Source: JAPLDB01 sp038230515
GTDB lineage: Bacteria; Bacteroidota; Bacteroidia; AKYH767-A; 2013-40CM-41-45
Direction of reading: 5' to 3'
DNA length: 64,000 nucleotides
Assembly (NCBI GenBank): GCA_038230515.1
Contig: JBBRND010000022.1
Coordinates: 18,405 to 82,404, forward strand
Shown here: piece after piece, positions 15,543 to 24,424 of the stretch
How positions within the stretch are numbered: position 1 is the stretch's first letter
Layout: every line of letters begins with the position of its first letter
The notes under the pieces: model-generated
Database searches by the model: none
What the model saw: only the letters and a program-made list of their open reading frames with translations
What the model was told of the DNA's origin: nothing
Program-made: the position numbers and the translations under genes

Positions 15543-16507
15543 TGTTCTGATATTTTTATATTTTTAGACGTGAAGAGCCGGTCATTCTCATCAATAATTA
15601 TGCAGGCAATGTTTCTCATTTGATTAATCAAATCAAGTCCGACTCTTATTCCCATCACCATTACAGGAGTTGCCATTGCATCTGCAAGTTCTGCATTCTT
15701 AGTAATGATGGTGACACTTTTAATACCTTCGACAGGGAAACCTGTTTTAGGATTTATGGTATGCGAATATTGCTTTCCGTCAATCACAGCAAACTTTTCA
15801 TAATTGCCGGAAGTGGCAATTGCCATGTTGCTTATTTTAAGAAATGAGAAAGGTGTATTTTTTGTGTGCGGATCTGCAATTCCTATCGTCCATTCATTTC
15901 CGTTGGGCTGCAGTCCCCAGGTAATTAAATCGCCAGAAGCATTTACAACTCCGCTCTTCACTCCTTTTTGTTCCAAAAGAATTCTTGCTTTGTCTGCTGC
16001 ATAACCTTTTCCGATGCCGCCAAAGTTAATTCTCATTCCTTTTTCTTTCAGATAAACTGTCGTTTGGGTTTCATCCAGTATCACATTCCGGTAATTAATT
16101 AACCGTATCATTTGCCGGGCAGGTTCCCTATCAGGAAGTGAAGTCATGTGGGCATCAAAATTCCAAAATCGTTTGTCAATGGAACCGTACGTAATATCAA
16201 AAGCCCCCTGTGTGAGTTTGGAAATCTTTAAAGAACGTTGAATTAAATCAAACATTTCTTTTTCAACTTTAACAGGTTTAATTCCTGCATTGAAATTTAT
16301 CTCTTGTGCCTGGCTCTCATCATTAAAGGTGGTGAGCAGCTTTTCAATTCTGCTGATTTCATTTATTGCATCATCAATCCGATCCTCTGCCCATAAATCA
16401 TCATCACTCACTACGCTTATCTCAAAGCGATTTCCCATCAGCCGGACAATCTTCTGATGGGTTGTTGCTTCGCGTACCATTGTTTCATTTTGAAGCACTG
16501 GAAACAT
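15539..16507 (-). CDS. apbE: FAD:protein FMN transferase
   Basis: ApbE-family enzyme that uses FAD to attach FMN covalently to a Thr or Ser of a target protein, with Mg2+. Seen: RLMGNRFEISVV near 22-33, GGIGKGYAAD at 163-172, NASGDLITWG near 189-198, NPKTGFP at 252-258 and the metal-site ADAMATP at 275-281. No signal peptide or lipobox is seen, which is unusual because most ApbE proteins are periplasmic. The ATG at 16507 overlaps the thioredoxin gene by 23 bases; an ATG at 16480 would start just after it and lose only nine residues. No partner in the window has a canonical D-x-x-[ST]GA[ST] flavinylation site. Confidence 0.92.
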   Translation of the reverse strand: MFPVLQNETMVREATTHQKIVRLMGNRFEISVVSDDDLWAEDRIDDAINEISRIEKLLTTFNDESQAQEINFNAGIKPVKVEKEMFDLIQRSLKISKLTQGAFDITYGSIDKRFWNFDAHMTSLPDREPARQMIRLINYRNVILDETQTTVYLKEKGMRINFGGIGKGYAADKARILLEQKGVKSGVVNASGDLITWGLQPNGNEWTIGIADPHTKNTPFSFLKISNMAIATSGNYEKFAVIDGKQYSHTINPKTGFPVEGIKSVTIITKNAELADAMATPVMVMGIRVGLDLINQMRNIACIIIDENDRLFTSKNIKISEQ

Positions 16508-16925
16508 TTTTTAGTTGCTCAACAAACTGCGCTGGAGTTACTCCTGGAAATCCTTCCCACTCCTTTAATATCTTTCCGGTGGCATCCATCAAAATCGTTA
16601 ACGGAAACTCTCCGTTAGGATTGTATTTTTCTGCCAACGCTTCATTTGATTTAACAAGTGCGGCACCCTGCAGGTTCTTTTTTTGTCTCGGAAAATCTGC
16701 ATTTACCAATGCAAGATTTTCACTTGCATACTTCATGAACTCCTCCGAATCAAATATTTCTTTCTTCGTCTTGATGCAGGGAACGCACCAATCAGATCCT
16801 GAAAAATTCAGGAGAATTAATTTATTTGTTTGCGCAGCATCCTTTTGTGCTTTGCCTAAATCTGTTGTCCACCCGCCCGGACTAATAAATGCAAAAAGAA
16901 GGAATGTTGAGATCAGAATTTTCAT
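16485..16925 (-). CDS. Secreted thioredoxin-fold protein
   Basis: A 146-residue thioredoxin-like protein with an N-terminal signal sequence (hydrophobic 1-16) and the active site CVPC at 47-50 in FSGSDWCVPCIK. The cis-proline region is FPLTILMD near 107-114. The GSDWCVPC form is typical of the DUF255/thioredoxin_7-like periplasmic proteins of Bacteroidota. It would exchange disulfides in the periplasm. It is the first gene of the ApbE/DUF4266/DUF3570 cassette, and a plausible job is to reduce the two C-terminal cysteines of the DUF4266 lipoprotein. That is inference from context. Confidence 0.88.
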   Translation of the reverse strand: MKILISTFLLFAFISPGGWTTDLGKAQKDAAQTNKLILLNFSGSDWCVPCIKTKKEIFDSEEFMKYASENLALVNADFPRQKKNLQGAALVKSNEALAEKYNPNGEFPLTILMDATGKILKEWEGFPGVTPAQFVEQLKNVSSASK

Positions 16926-17652
16926 GTGTTAAAATAGAAGCAGATAGCAAGAAAAGTAATAATTCAACTTCCATGCCAAGTGATATTGCTAAAACGGAAT
17001 GAGCTACATTTTATTTGATTGATGAATTAAGTCAGGAAGAATGTGCTACGATTATTGACGAAGAAAATGAAAAAACAGTTGGGTGGAAGACAAAAGATAA
17101 TTCAGTGCTAATACCCTGCATTTTCCCTGCATCTTTTTGCCATGGCGGCTTTCAGTTTGGTTTGTATTGTATAATTTTTATGTCTTGCATAGCAAAACAA
17201 CCCATACAATATGAATTCTGCAGCCCTGATATTGATTGACAGCAAAGATAAATTAGTGTATAAAAAAGAAACTAAATCAGCCCAATATGAAACTCTAATC
17301 GGCTCCTGCTGCCTGCTCCTTGCCGGTTGCCAGCATTACTCATTAACAGCAATCCGGTACATGTACACTTTTTTATAGTATTCCCTAATTGACCTGCATT
17401 TATCAAGCATCTATTTTGTGCCCGATAATGATAAAGCCATTACGTAGAGGAACAATTTACAGGTGCGCGGTGCTAATAGCGGCAGTGCTGGTGGAAACTT
17501 TCTGTTGCATAACATTGGACTTTAGCGCCACAACATTGTGGAGTTAAAATTGAAGCTCGGGCTGCTAAAATCCGACCTCACTGGCTTAACGGGGGGAAAA
17601 AGAAACCTGCCTTCCTGGCAATAGGGTGGCACGCGTCATTATAGTTTATTTT
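16926..17652. other. Long gap without a credible gene
   Basis: The divergent region between the thioredoxin cassette and the CotH gene. A 74-codon plus-strand frame (17015-17239) starts MIDELSQEECATIIDEENEK but then turns into low-complexity Cys/Phe/Ile sequence, and I do not think it is a gene. Its first 30 residues could be a remnant. The rest is composition-mixed sequence with no recognisable element. Confidence 0.4.
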
Positions 17653-17681
17653 GTTCTGACAGGTAGTTTTTTTCTCTGAGG
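17653..17681 (+). repeat. CTGACAGG hairpin element, diverged copy
   Basis: TCTGACAGGTAGTTTTTTTCTCTG matches the two elements at 28287-28318 and 28407-28438 (left arm plus T-run), but the right arm is degraded (CTCTGAGG instead of CCTGTCAG). It lies about 90 bases upstream of the CotH start codon. Confidence 0.45.
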
Positions 17682-17770
17682 TTTTTGTTTCCTCGAGAAG
17701 GTTTTGCTTATTTTTGAGCGCTCTCAACGTTTTTGTTTTTGCAAAAACTAACTAACGCATCCAATCATTT

Positions 17771-20095
17771 ATGAAATCAGGTTTCCGTTCAATACTTATT
17801 ATTGTTTTTCTGTTTGCAGGCACCGTATGCAAATCGCAATGTTGTACCTACACATTGAACTTGCACGATGCCTATGGTGATGGCTGGAATGGCGGATACC
17901 TTCAGGTTTTTGTCAACAACATTTTGATCGGAAATTTCAGCGGGCAAAATTTTGAAAATACTGATACGTTTCAGATTTGCAACGGAGATTCGCTGCAGCT
18001 TTTTTATACAGCAGGTGCTTACGAAACTGAAAACTCGTATCAGTTGTACGATGCTTCCTGGAATCTTCTTTATGCTGATGGACCCACCCCGCTAACTGAC
18101 ACTGTTTTTTCTTCAACAGGAAATTGCAATTCAACAGTAGTGCCCGGCAGCAATCCATGTACTGCAATTCCAATTGATACCGGTCAGTGTATTTTTGCTG
18201 ACAACACAGGCATGTTAGGTTCAGGGCTCAATGCAGGTTGTGCGAATTTTCAGGGCACCGATGTCTGGTTCGCAATGACAGTTCCGCCTTCCGGCAACAT
18301 AAGTTTGGAAACGGACAGCGGTGGATTAACTGATACCGGTATTGCTGCCTGGGGCGATAGTTCCTGCACTGATCTTATGTTGCTTGGTTGTGATGATGAT
18401 GGAGGCAATGGATATTATTCGCTTCTCTTTCTATATGACCTTACTCCCGGTCAAACGCTTTACATACAGGTTTGGGGTTATGGTGGCTCCACAGGTTCGT
18501 TCCGGATTTGTGCAAAAGATTTGGGAAAAGTAACGCTCGATAGTTCGGAGTTACCGATTGTTTCAATCAGTACACTCGGTCAAACTATTATTGAAGGCAC
18601 AAAAATAAATGCGTTGATGGACATCCGGTACAATGGTCCGGGCAACATAACTTACCTCACTGATAGTCCGTATGTCTATAGTGGTAATATCGGTATTGAA
18701 ATTCGTGGAGCGACATCAGCGAGCTATCCTCAGCATCCGTATGGAATTGAAACACGCAATGATTCGGGTACTGCAAACAACGTAACAATTTTAGGAATGC
18801 CCGGAGAGAATGACTGGGTGTTTATATCGAATTACAACGACAGGTCTCTGATCAGAAATACACTCGCTTACAAATTATTTGGTCTTATGGGAAATTACAG
18901 TACCAAAACAAGTTTATGCGAAATGCTTATTGACAGTTCTTACAAAGGTATTTATGTTTTCAGCGAAAAAATTAAGCGCGACAACAACAGAGTTAATATT
19001 GCAAACTTATCGGCTGCCGACAGCGCAGGCGATGCAGTTTCAGGAGGATATATTCTTCAACAAAACTACTGGGATTCAACTACCAGTTTTCAATCAAACT
19101 ATTCCCCGATAGATCATCCCGGATTTGACGTGCATTTTGTTTATGAATATCCGAAGCCGGATACGATAACTTTACCTCAAAAAACGTACATCGCATCTTA
19201 TGTTGATACGCTGGAGACTGCACTTTACGATACAAATTTTTTTGATACCGCTGTTGGTTACAGAAAGTACCTTGATGTAAAATCATTCATTGATTATTTT
19301 ATTGTGAATGAATTGGCGAGAAATGCTGATGGTTTTAAGAAGAGTGTCTTTTTAAATAAAGATAAATATTCAACCGGTGGTAAACTAAAAATGGGTCCTG
19401 TTTGGGATTTCGACTGGGCATGGAAAAATATTCAGGGCTGCTCAAACATCAATCAGATTGATGGTTCCGGATGGACTCACCTTGTCAACGATTGCCCGAC
19501 CGATAATTATTCCTGCGGTTGGTACATTCGCTTGTTACAAGACAGCACATTCAACAATGAACTGCGCTGCACGTATGAAAATTATCGTCATACAATTTTA
19601 GACACCACATTTATTTTTGCATACATAGACAGCATGCACAACGTTGTTCAAAATGCACAGGTGCGTCATTTTAGAAAATGGCCCATACTTGGCATTAGTG
19701 GCCCTGCACCAGAGGTGAATCCCGTTGCAACAACGTACGATGGAGAACTTGATACGCTGAAAGCATGGATCAATCTCCGCTTACAGTGGCTTGATGTAAA
19801 CATTCCGGGCACTTGCGCACCTATCATAAATTCTACAGAACAGGTAAATTCATTTTCTCCGCTTCGCTGCTTTCCAAACCCGGCAACTGGCGGTATTCAC
19901 TTTGAAGGATTTCTTGAGGGCACTTCAACTTCAGAAATGACACTTTACAATATCGAAGGTAAAATGATTGATCACCTTAAGCTAAATCCAGGTATTGTTA
20001 AACTGGATTATCGGATGAACGAAAAGGGGGTTTATTATTTTACGATTTCAAACAACAGTGGGCTTTCTCAGGTTGGTCAACTTGTTGTTCTTTAA
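17771..20095 (+). CDS. CotH-family protein with T9SS sorting domain
   Basis: A 774-residue secreted protein. A signal peptide (to about 22) is followed by a Cys-containing beta domain with DAYGDGWNGGYLQV (residues 30-45) and a second beta domain (about 115-245) with TDVWFAMTVPPSG, like bacterial pre-peptidase domains. The CotH kinase domain spans about 260-680, with GIEIRGATSASYPQHPYGIE, RNTLAYKLFGLMG, YKGIYVFSEKIKRD and the catalytic-region GPVWDFDWAWKN. A T9SS sorting domain ends it (CFPNPATGG...GKMIDHLKL...YYFTISN). CotH proteins are atypical protein kinases of spore coats and bacterial surfaces; the target here is unknown. The next gene starts 25 bases after the stop. Confidence 0.88.
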   Translation: MKSGFRSILIIVFLFAGTVCKSQCCTYTLNLHDAYGDGWNGGYLQVFVNNILIGNFSGQNFENTDTFQICNGDSLQLFYTAGAYETENSYQLYDASWNLLYADGPTPLTDTVFSSTGNCNSTVVPGSNPCTAIPIDTGQCIFADNTGMLGSGLNAGCANFQGTDVWFAMTVPPSGNISLETDSGGLTDTGIAAWGDSSCTDLMLLGCDDDGGNGYYSLLFLYDLTPGQTLYIQVWGYGGSTGSFRICAKDLGKVTLDSSELPIVSISTLGQTIIEGTKINALMDIRYNGPGNITYLTDSPYVYSGNIGIEIRGATSASYPQHPYGIETRNDSGTANNVTILGMPGENDWVFISNYNDRSLIRNTLAYKLFGLMGNYSTKTSLCEMLIDSSYKGIYVFSEKIKRDNNRVNIANLSAADSAGDAVSGGYILQQNYWDSTTSFQSNYSPIDHPGFDVHFVYEYPKPDTITLPQKTYIASYVDTLETALYDTNFFDTAVGYRKYLDVKSFIDYFIVNELARNADGFKKSVFLNKDKYSTGGKLKMGPVWDFDWAWKNIQGCSNINQIDGSGWTHLVNDCPTDNYSCGWYIRLLQDSTFNNELRCTYENYRHTILDTTFIFAYIDSMHNVVQNAQVRHFRKWPILGISGPAPEVNPVATTYDGELDTLKAWINLRLQWLDVNIPGTCAPIINSTEQVNSFSPLRCFPNPATGGIHFEGFLEGTSTSEMTLYNIEGKMIDHLKLNPGIVKLDYRMNEKGVYYFTISNNSGLSQVGQLVVL

Positions 20096-20119
20096 TAAAT
20101 CTTAATCAGTCGGCACCGT

Positions 20120-21355
20120 TTGAATTTATCCAAGGACATTGCTGTGATTGGTGCCGGAGCAGCAGGAATTTTTGCTGCTGTAAATTGTGCAGCGCTTTAC
20201 CCTCAACACCGAATAATTGTTTTTGAAAAGAGCGACAAGTTGCTCAGCAAGGTCCGCGTAAGCGGTGGCGGGAGATGTAACGTTACCCATGCCTGTTTCG
20301 ATACAAATATTCTGGTAAAAAATTATCCTCGCGGAGAGAAGCAACTGAAGAGCTGCTTCTCCCGCTTCAACGCACAGCATACGATAAATTGGTTTGAAGA
20401 AAGAGGAGTAAAACTAAAGACAGAAGCTGATGGGCGAATGTTCCCCATAACCGACAACTCACAAACCATTATTGATTGTCTATTAAGTGAAGCTGCAAAA
20501 CACAATGTAAATATTGAAACGAAAGCAGATGTAACAAACATTCAGATAACTCAAGAAGAAAAAGTTGAACTCACATTTCAATCAGGCACAAAACTCTTGT
20601 TCGATAGCGTGCTGATTGCAACAGGTGGAAGTCCCTCTGCAAAAAGTTATGAATGGCTGCATGAACTTGGGCATGAAATAGTTTCTCCTGTACCCTCTCT
20701 TTTCACTTTCAATATTCCTTCGTCTCCCATCGCACAACTAATGGGGATAGCAGTTGAACAGGCGCGTATAAAAATTATGGAGACAAATTTTTCTGAAGAA
20801 GGAGCGCTACTTATTACGCATTGGGGAATGAGCGGACCCGCTGTGCTGAAATTAAGTTCGCGAGCTGCACGGGCGTTGGCTGAGTTGAATTATGATTTTA
20901 CCATTCAGATTAAATGGCTTCCGCTGGTGAAAGAAGATGAATTGAGAAATGAATTGCTTGAGTGCAAGAGAAATACTTCATGGAAATTTATTTCAACACA
21001 TAATTCATTTTCACTGCCCAAACGATTGTGGGAATATCTTTCTGCCAAAGCGGGCATCAGAGATGTGCAACAATGGGCAGAACTTTCCAAAGAACAGCTA
21101 AACAAGTTGCTCAATGCATTGCTTTATGATGAATATTATATAAAAGGAAAAACAACGTTCAAAGAAGAATTTGTTACCTGCGGTGGCGTTGCCTTAACGG
21201 ATGTTGACTTCAAAACAATGCAAAGCAAAAAAATGCTCAGACTTTATTTTGCGGGAGAGGTTTTGGATATTGATGCAGTAACAGGCGGTTTTAATTTTCA
21301 GGCAGCATGGACAACTGGTTTCATCGCTGCAGAAGCAATGGGAAAGAATACCTGA
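20120..21355 (+). CDS. BaiN/HI0933-family flavoprotein
   Basis: A 411-residue NAD(P)/FAD-dependent oxidoreductase of the YhiN/HI0933/BaiN family. The FAD-binding Rossmann motif IGAGAAGIFAA lies at 10-20, then EKSDKLLSKVRVSGGGRCN near 36-54, ADGRMFP near 103-109, GGSPSAKSYEW near 170-180, and the C-terminal GEVLDIDAVTGGFNFQAAW that closes the FAD site. The physiological substrate of most members is unknown; some reduce bile-acid intermediates. No ATG is available before the Rossmann motif, so TTG at 20120 is taken as start. It ends two bases before a convergent small lipoprotein gene. Confidence 0.9.
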   Translation: MNLSKDIAVIGAGAAGIFAAVNCAALYPQHRIIVFEKSDKLLSKVRVSGGGRCNVTHACFDTNILVKNYPRGEKQLKSCFSRFNAQHTINWFEERGVKLKTEADGRMFPITDNSQTIIDCLLSEAAKHNVNIETKADVTNIQITQEEKVELTFQSGTKLLFDSVLIATGGSPSAKSYEWLHELGHEIVSPVPSLFTFNIPSSPIAQLMGIAVEQARIKIMETNFSEEGALLITHWGMSGPAVLKLSSRAARALAELNYDFTIQIKWLPLVKEDELRNELLECKRNTSWKFISTHNSFSLPKRLWEYLSAKAGIRDVQQWAELSKEQLNKLLNALLYDEYYIKGKTTFKEEFVTCGGVALTDVDFKTMQSKKMLRLYFAGEVLDIDAVTGGFNFQAAWTTGFIAAEAMGKNT

Positions 21356-21356
21356 A

Positions 21357-21602
21357 TTATTTTTTCTTTCCATCATCTCCGCATGGTCTGAAGATGGCAC
21401 TTGTAATGAAGTCTATAAAAATTCCAGGAGGGAAAAAGAAAAAATCGGCAATGAGAGCGCCTGCACGCACTTCACGCATTGGCTGCCCGGGCGGAGGTTG
21501 TGTGCGTTGACAAGGTCCCACTTTACCTCCAAGCACAGTGGCGCATGAACTGAAATAAAACATCACTGCCACGATAGCTAAATTTCTGATAATTTTTTTC
21601 AT
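21357..21602 (-). CDS. Small lipoprotein, YceK/YidQ-like
   Basis: An 81-residue protein with a lipoprotein signal: KKIIRNLAIVAVMFYFSSC with lipidated Cys20. The mature part ATVLGGKVGPCQRT, then GALIADFFFFPPGIFIDFIT and a final GDDGKKK resembles the YceK/YidQ family, in which a membrane-adjacent hydrophobic segment follows a conserved VGP. It probably sits in a membrane facing the periplasm. Function is unknown. It is convergent with the BaiN-like gene and divergent from kdsC. Confidence 0.65.
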   Translation of the reverse strand: MKKIIRNLAIVAVMFYFSSCATVLGGKVGPCQRTQPPPGQPMREVRAGALIADFFFFPPGIFIDFITSAIFRPCGDDGKKK

Positions 21603-21668
21603 AGCATTTGATTTTATTCTTCAAAGATATTGAATTTTCCTGCACAGGATTTTCTTTACTTTGCCAGC

Positions 21669-22166
21669 ATGGAAAATTTTAAACAAAAACTCGGTAATAT
21701 TTCTTGCTTTGTTTTTGATGTTGACGGAGTGCTTACTGATGGTTCACTCATTCTTTTCCCGACAGGCGAACAGGTTCGCACCATGAACATTCGTGACGGT
21801 TACGCCTTGCAGTTAGCGGTGAAGAAGGGTTATCGTGTTGCAATTATCTCCGGAGGAAAATCAGAAAGTGTAAAGGCCAGATTGAATGGGTTGGGAATAA
21901 AAGAAGTGCATCTTGGAGTGAATGATAAAGTAGATAAACTGAAAGAAATAATGGGGGTGTATAATCTGAAAACCGAAAACATTTTATACATGGGCGATGA
22001 TGTTCCAGATTTTGCGGCAATGAAAATGTGCGGCATTGCTTCCTGTCCTGCCGATGCGGCAACAGAAATAAAATCTATTTCCATTTATGTGTCCGATAAA
22101 AGAGGAGGTGAAGGTTGCGTACGTGATGTAATTGAACAAGTGATGAGGGTGCAGGGTAAGTGGTGA
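21669..22166 (+). CDS. kdsC: KDO-8-phosphate phosphatase
   Basis: HAD-superfamily phosphatase that removes phosphate from 3-deoxy-D-manno-octulosonate 8-phosphate in the Kdo branch of lipopolysaccharide synthesis. With the ATG at 21669 it has 165 residues, the usual size of these tetrameric, capless enzymes. Seen: the catalytic DVDGVLTD at 17-24, the Ser/Thr motif ISGGKS, and the late acidic motif YMGDDVPD. An in-frame TTG at 21630 would add 13 residues unlike the family. It is followed by a DinB-family gene and a prenyltransferase on the same strand. Confidence 0.93.
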   Translation: MENFKQKLGNISCFVFDVDGVLTDGSLILFPTGEQVRTMNIRDGYALQLAVKKGYRVAIISGGKSESVKARLNGLGIKEVHLGVNDKVDKLKEIMGVYNLKTENILYMGDDVPDFAAMKMCGIASCPADAATEIKSISIYVSDKRGGEGCVRDVIEQVMRVQGKW

Positions 22167-22209
22167 GATTGGTTTAAGTATTTTGATTCCACAAATAACC
22201 TCGGTTAAT

Positions 22210-22719
22210 ATGAAACATTCTGACATTATTGAGAAGCTCAATCTAAACAAAGATGTTTTCAAAGATTTATTTGAAGGGTTGAGTGAAGAAGAAATTCACT
22301 GGAAACCTCAGCCGGAAAAATGGTGCATGCTTGAAATTGTTTGTCATTTGTACGATGAAGAGCGCGAAGATTTTCGTGCGAGGTTAAAGCACACACTGGA
22401 AATTCCGGATCAACCAATGCCAAAGATTTACCCGCAGGAATGGGTTACTGAACGGAAATACATGGAGAGAAATTTTCAGGAGATGGTCTCGAAATTTCTC
22501 GAAGAGCGGGAACAGTCAACAGAGTGGCTTCAATCACTTTCATCACCCCAATGGAAAAACGTTCATCATCATCCAAAAGGAGGCGAGCTGTCTGTAGAAA
22601 TGTTTTTGAGCAACTGGCTTGCACATGATTATCTGCATTTCCGCCAAATCACTTTTATGAAGTATCATTACCTCAAAACACATTTTGATACACGGTTTGA
22701 TTATGCTGGCAATTGGTAA
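22210..22719 (+). CDS. DinB family protein
   Basis: A 169-residue four-helix DinB/YfiT-like protein. The putative metal-binding histidines are seen as HLYDEE near residue 46 and the C-terminal HDYLHFRQ near 138, where H-x3-H completes the site. Family members include metal-dependent thiol-S-transferases and many proteins of unknown role. The ATG at 22210 (KHSDII) is preferred over an upstream in-frame start at 22183 because it matches the family's beginning. It lies between kdsC and the UbiA-type gene, about 40 to 50 bases from each. Confidence 0.82.
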   Translation: MKHSDIIEKLNLNKDVFKDLFEGLSEEEIHWKPQPEKWCMLEIVCHLYDEEREDFRARLKHTLEIPDQPMPKIYPQEWVTERKYMERNFQEMVSKFLEEREQSTEWLQSLSSPQWKNVHHHPKGGELSVEMFLSNWLAHDYLHFRQITFMKYHYLKTHFDTRFDYAGNW

Positions 22720-22771
22720 AGTGAGGAAGAAGTACAAAGTATTAAGTAGGAAGAATTAAGAAAAAGAATTG

Positions 22772-23689
22772 ATGCTTTCCTATTTAAGACTCTTCCGATT
22801 TCCAAATCTTGTGATTATTGCACTCACACAATTTCTTGTGCGGTATTGCATCATTATGCCGGCATTCATTACGGAGTATAACAACACGGGGGTTTTTCCG
22901 CAGCATCTTTCCAAGCTGCAATTTTTCCTTTTGCTTTTTGCGACTCTTGCAATTGCGGGAGGAGGTTATGTAATCAACGATGTGTTTGATGTGAACATTG
23001 ATGAAGTAAACAAGCCGGGGAAAAACATAATCGGAAAAAAAATCTCAGAGCTGAAGGCAAGAAGCGTTGCTTACTTTCTTTTATTTCTCGGCAGTGCAAT
23101 CGGAATTTCACTCGGTATCAAAGGGGGGGTAACCATGATGAGTTTATTACTCCCTTTTTCTGCCTTATCGCTGTACATGTATTCTGCGCACTTCAAAAGA
23201 AGGTTGCTGATCGGAAATTTAATCATCGCCTTGCTCAGCGCGCTGTCTGTTTTAATTATTGCATTGTTCGAACCGGGCTTTTATCCGAACATTCAGTTCG
23301 TTCTTATCTACGCTGCATTTGCATTTATCATTTCTCTAATTCGTGAAATCATAAAGGACGCTGAAGACATTGACGGAGATGAGCGCGCACAGTGCAAAAC
23401 ATTTCCTATTCTCTTCGGAATCAGGAAAACAAAAATTCTTATCAGCACTTTAATAGCACTGAACCTGATTGTGATTTGCTATTTCCTCTCGATTTACTTT
23501 TACCACAATACAGTAATCAGCTTTTGGTATCTTACAGGATTGTTTGCCATTCCTTTTTTTGCGCTTGCATATCTAACAACAACTGCGGCAGAAAAAAATG
23601 ATTTTCATTACGCAAGTGTATTTGCAAAAGTTGTGATGCTCTACGGAATACTTACGATGGTTCCGTTTTATTATTTTTTTCTGAAGTAA
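22772..23689 (+). CDS. UbiA-family prenyltransferase
   Basis: An integral-membrane prenyltransferase of about 305 residues with eight to nine hydrophobic helices. The first Asp-rich motif NDVFDVNIDE (69-78) and the second KDAEDIDGDE (about 200-209) bind the Mg-prenyl diphosphate. The short-loop form and the phrase VNKPGKNIIG resemble the geranylgeranylglycerol-phosphate geranylgeranyltransferase-like branch found in Bacteroidota, rather than MenA or UbiA proper. The true acceptor is therefore uncertain. ATG at 22772 is preferred to the TTG one codon earlier. Confidence 0.88.
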   Translation: MLSYLRLFRFPNLVIIALTQFLVRYCIIMPAFITEYNNTGVFPQHLSKLQFFLLLFATLAIAGGGYVINDVFDVNIDEVNKPGKNIIGKKISELKARSVAYFLLFLGSAIGISLGIKGGVTMMSLLLPFSALSLYMYSAHFKRRLLIGNLIIALLSALSVLIIALFEPGFYPNIQFVLIYAAFAFIISLIREIIKDAEDIDGDERAQCKTFPILFGIRKTKILISTLIALNLIVICYFLSIYFYHNTVISFWYLTGLFAIPFFALAYLTTTAAEKNDFHYASVFAKVVMLYGILTMVPFYYFFLK

Positions 23690-23742
23690 TATTCATAGTC
23701 TTAAACTCAACAAACTGTATCTTCGAACACGTTTACTGACCA

Positions 23743-24393
23743 ATGATTACTGCGAACAACATCCATAAATCTTACAATACGCTCCAGGTGCTGAAAGGAA
23801 TTAATATCGAAATTGCTCCTGGAGAAATCGTTTCAATCGTTGGGTCGTCTGGTGCGGGCAAGAGTACCTTGCTGCATATTCTGGGCACGCTTGATCGTGC
23901 TGATAGCGGAAGTGTTTTTATCGGCACCGAAGAAATCACGAAGATGAATTCAAAACGCCTCGCTGCTTTCAGAAATAAAAATATCGGATTTGTTTTTCAG
24001 CAACATCACCTCCTTCCTGAATTTACTGCACTTGAAAATATATGTATGCCTTCCCTGATTGCAGGGGTTTCAAAAAGTGATTCTGAAAAAAGAGCCGTTC
24101 AATTATTATCACTCATGAAACTGAACGACCGTGCATCGCATCTTCCTTCTGAATTATCGGGAGGAGAACAACAGCGCGTTGCTGTTGCACGCGCACTCGT
24201 CAATCATCCGAAGGTTGTTTTTGCTGATGAACCATCGGGAAATCTTGATTCGGAATCTGCGCAATCATTGCACAAACTTTTTTTTGATTTGCGCACTCAA
24301 CTCAATCAAACTTTTGTAATCGTAACTCATAACACTCAACTTGCAGACATGGCTGACCGCAAGTTGACGATGAAAGATGGAAGGTTAGTTTAA
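23743..24393 (+). CDS. LolD-type ABC transporter ATPase
   Basis: A 216-residue ATP-binding subunit of the MacB/LolD/FtsE class. Walker A GSSGAGKST at 34-42, Q-loop FVFQQHHLLPEF near 85-96, signature LSGGEQQRVAVARAL near 139-153, Walker B VVFADEPSGNLDS near 158-170 and H-loop VTHN near 200. The class energises lipoprotein release from the inner membrane or macrolide/peptide export. The permease is not adjacent in this window, as often in Bacteroidota. A strong terminator follows immediately, so the gene ends its transcript. Confidence 0.88.
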   Translation: MITANNIHKSYNTLQVLKGINIEIAPGEIVSIVGSSGAGKSTLLHILGTLDRADSGSVFIGTEEITKMNSKRLAAFRNKNIGFVFQQHHLLPEFTALENICMPSLIAGVSKSDSEKRAVQLLSLMKLNDRASHLPSELSGGEQQRVAVARALVNHPKVVFADEPSGNLDSESAQSLHKLFFDLRTQLNQTFVIVTHNTQLADMADRKLTMKDGRLV

Positions 24394-24398
24394 AAAAT

Positions 24399-24424
24399 AA
24401 ACCCTGCCTTACGGGGCAGGGTTG
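24399..24424 (+). terminator. Rho-independent terminator after the ABC gene
   Basis: A nine-base perfect stem, AACCCTGCC at 24400-24408 and GGCAGGGTT at 24415-24423, with a TTACGG loop, starts six bases after the stop codon. The tail is GTTTGGCTTTG, a weak T-run. Confidence 0.75.

Noticed and set aside
17015..17239. 74-codon frame before the CotH gene
   Set aside because: Only the first part looks protein-like; the rest is unbalanced Cys/Phe/Ile sequence and no homologous family comes to mind.
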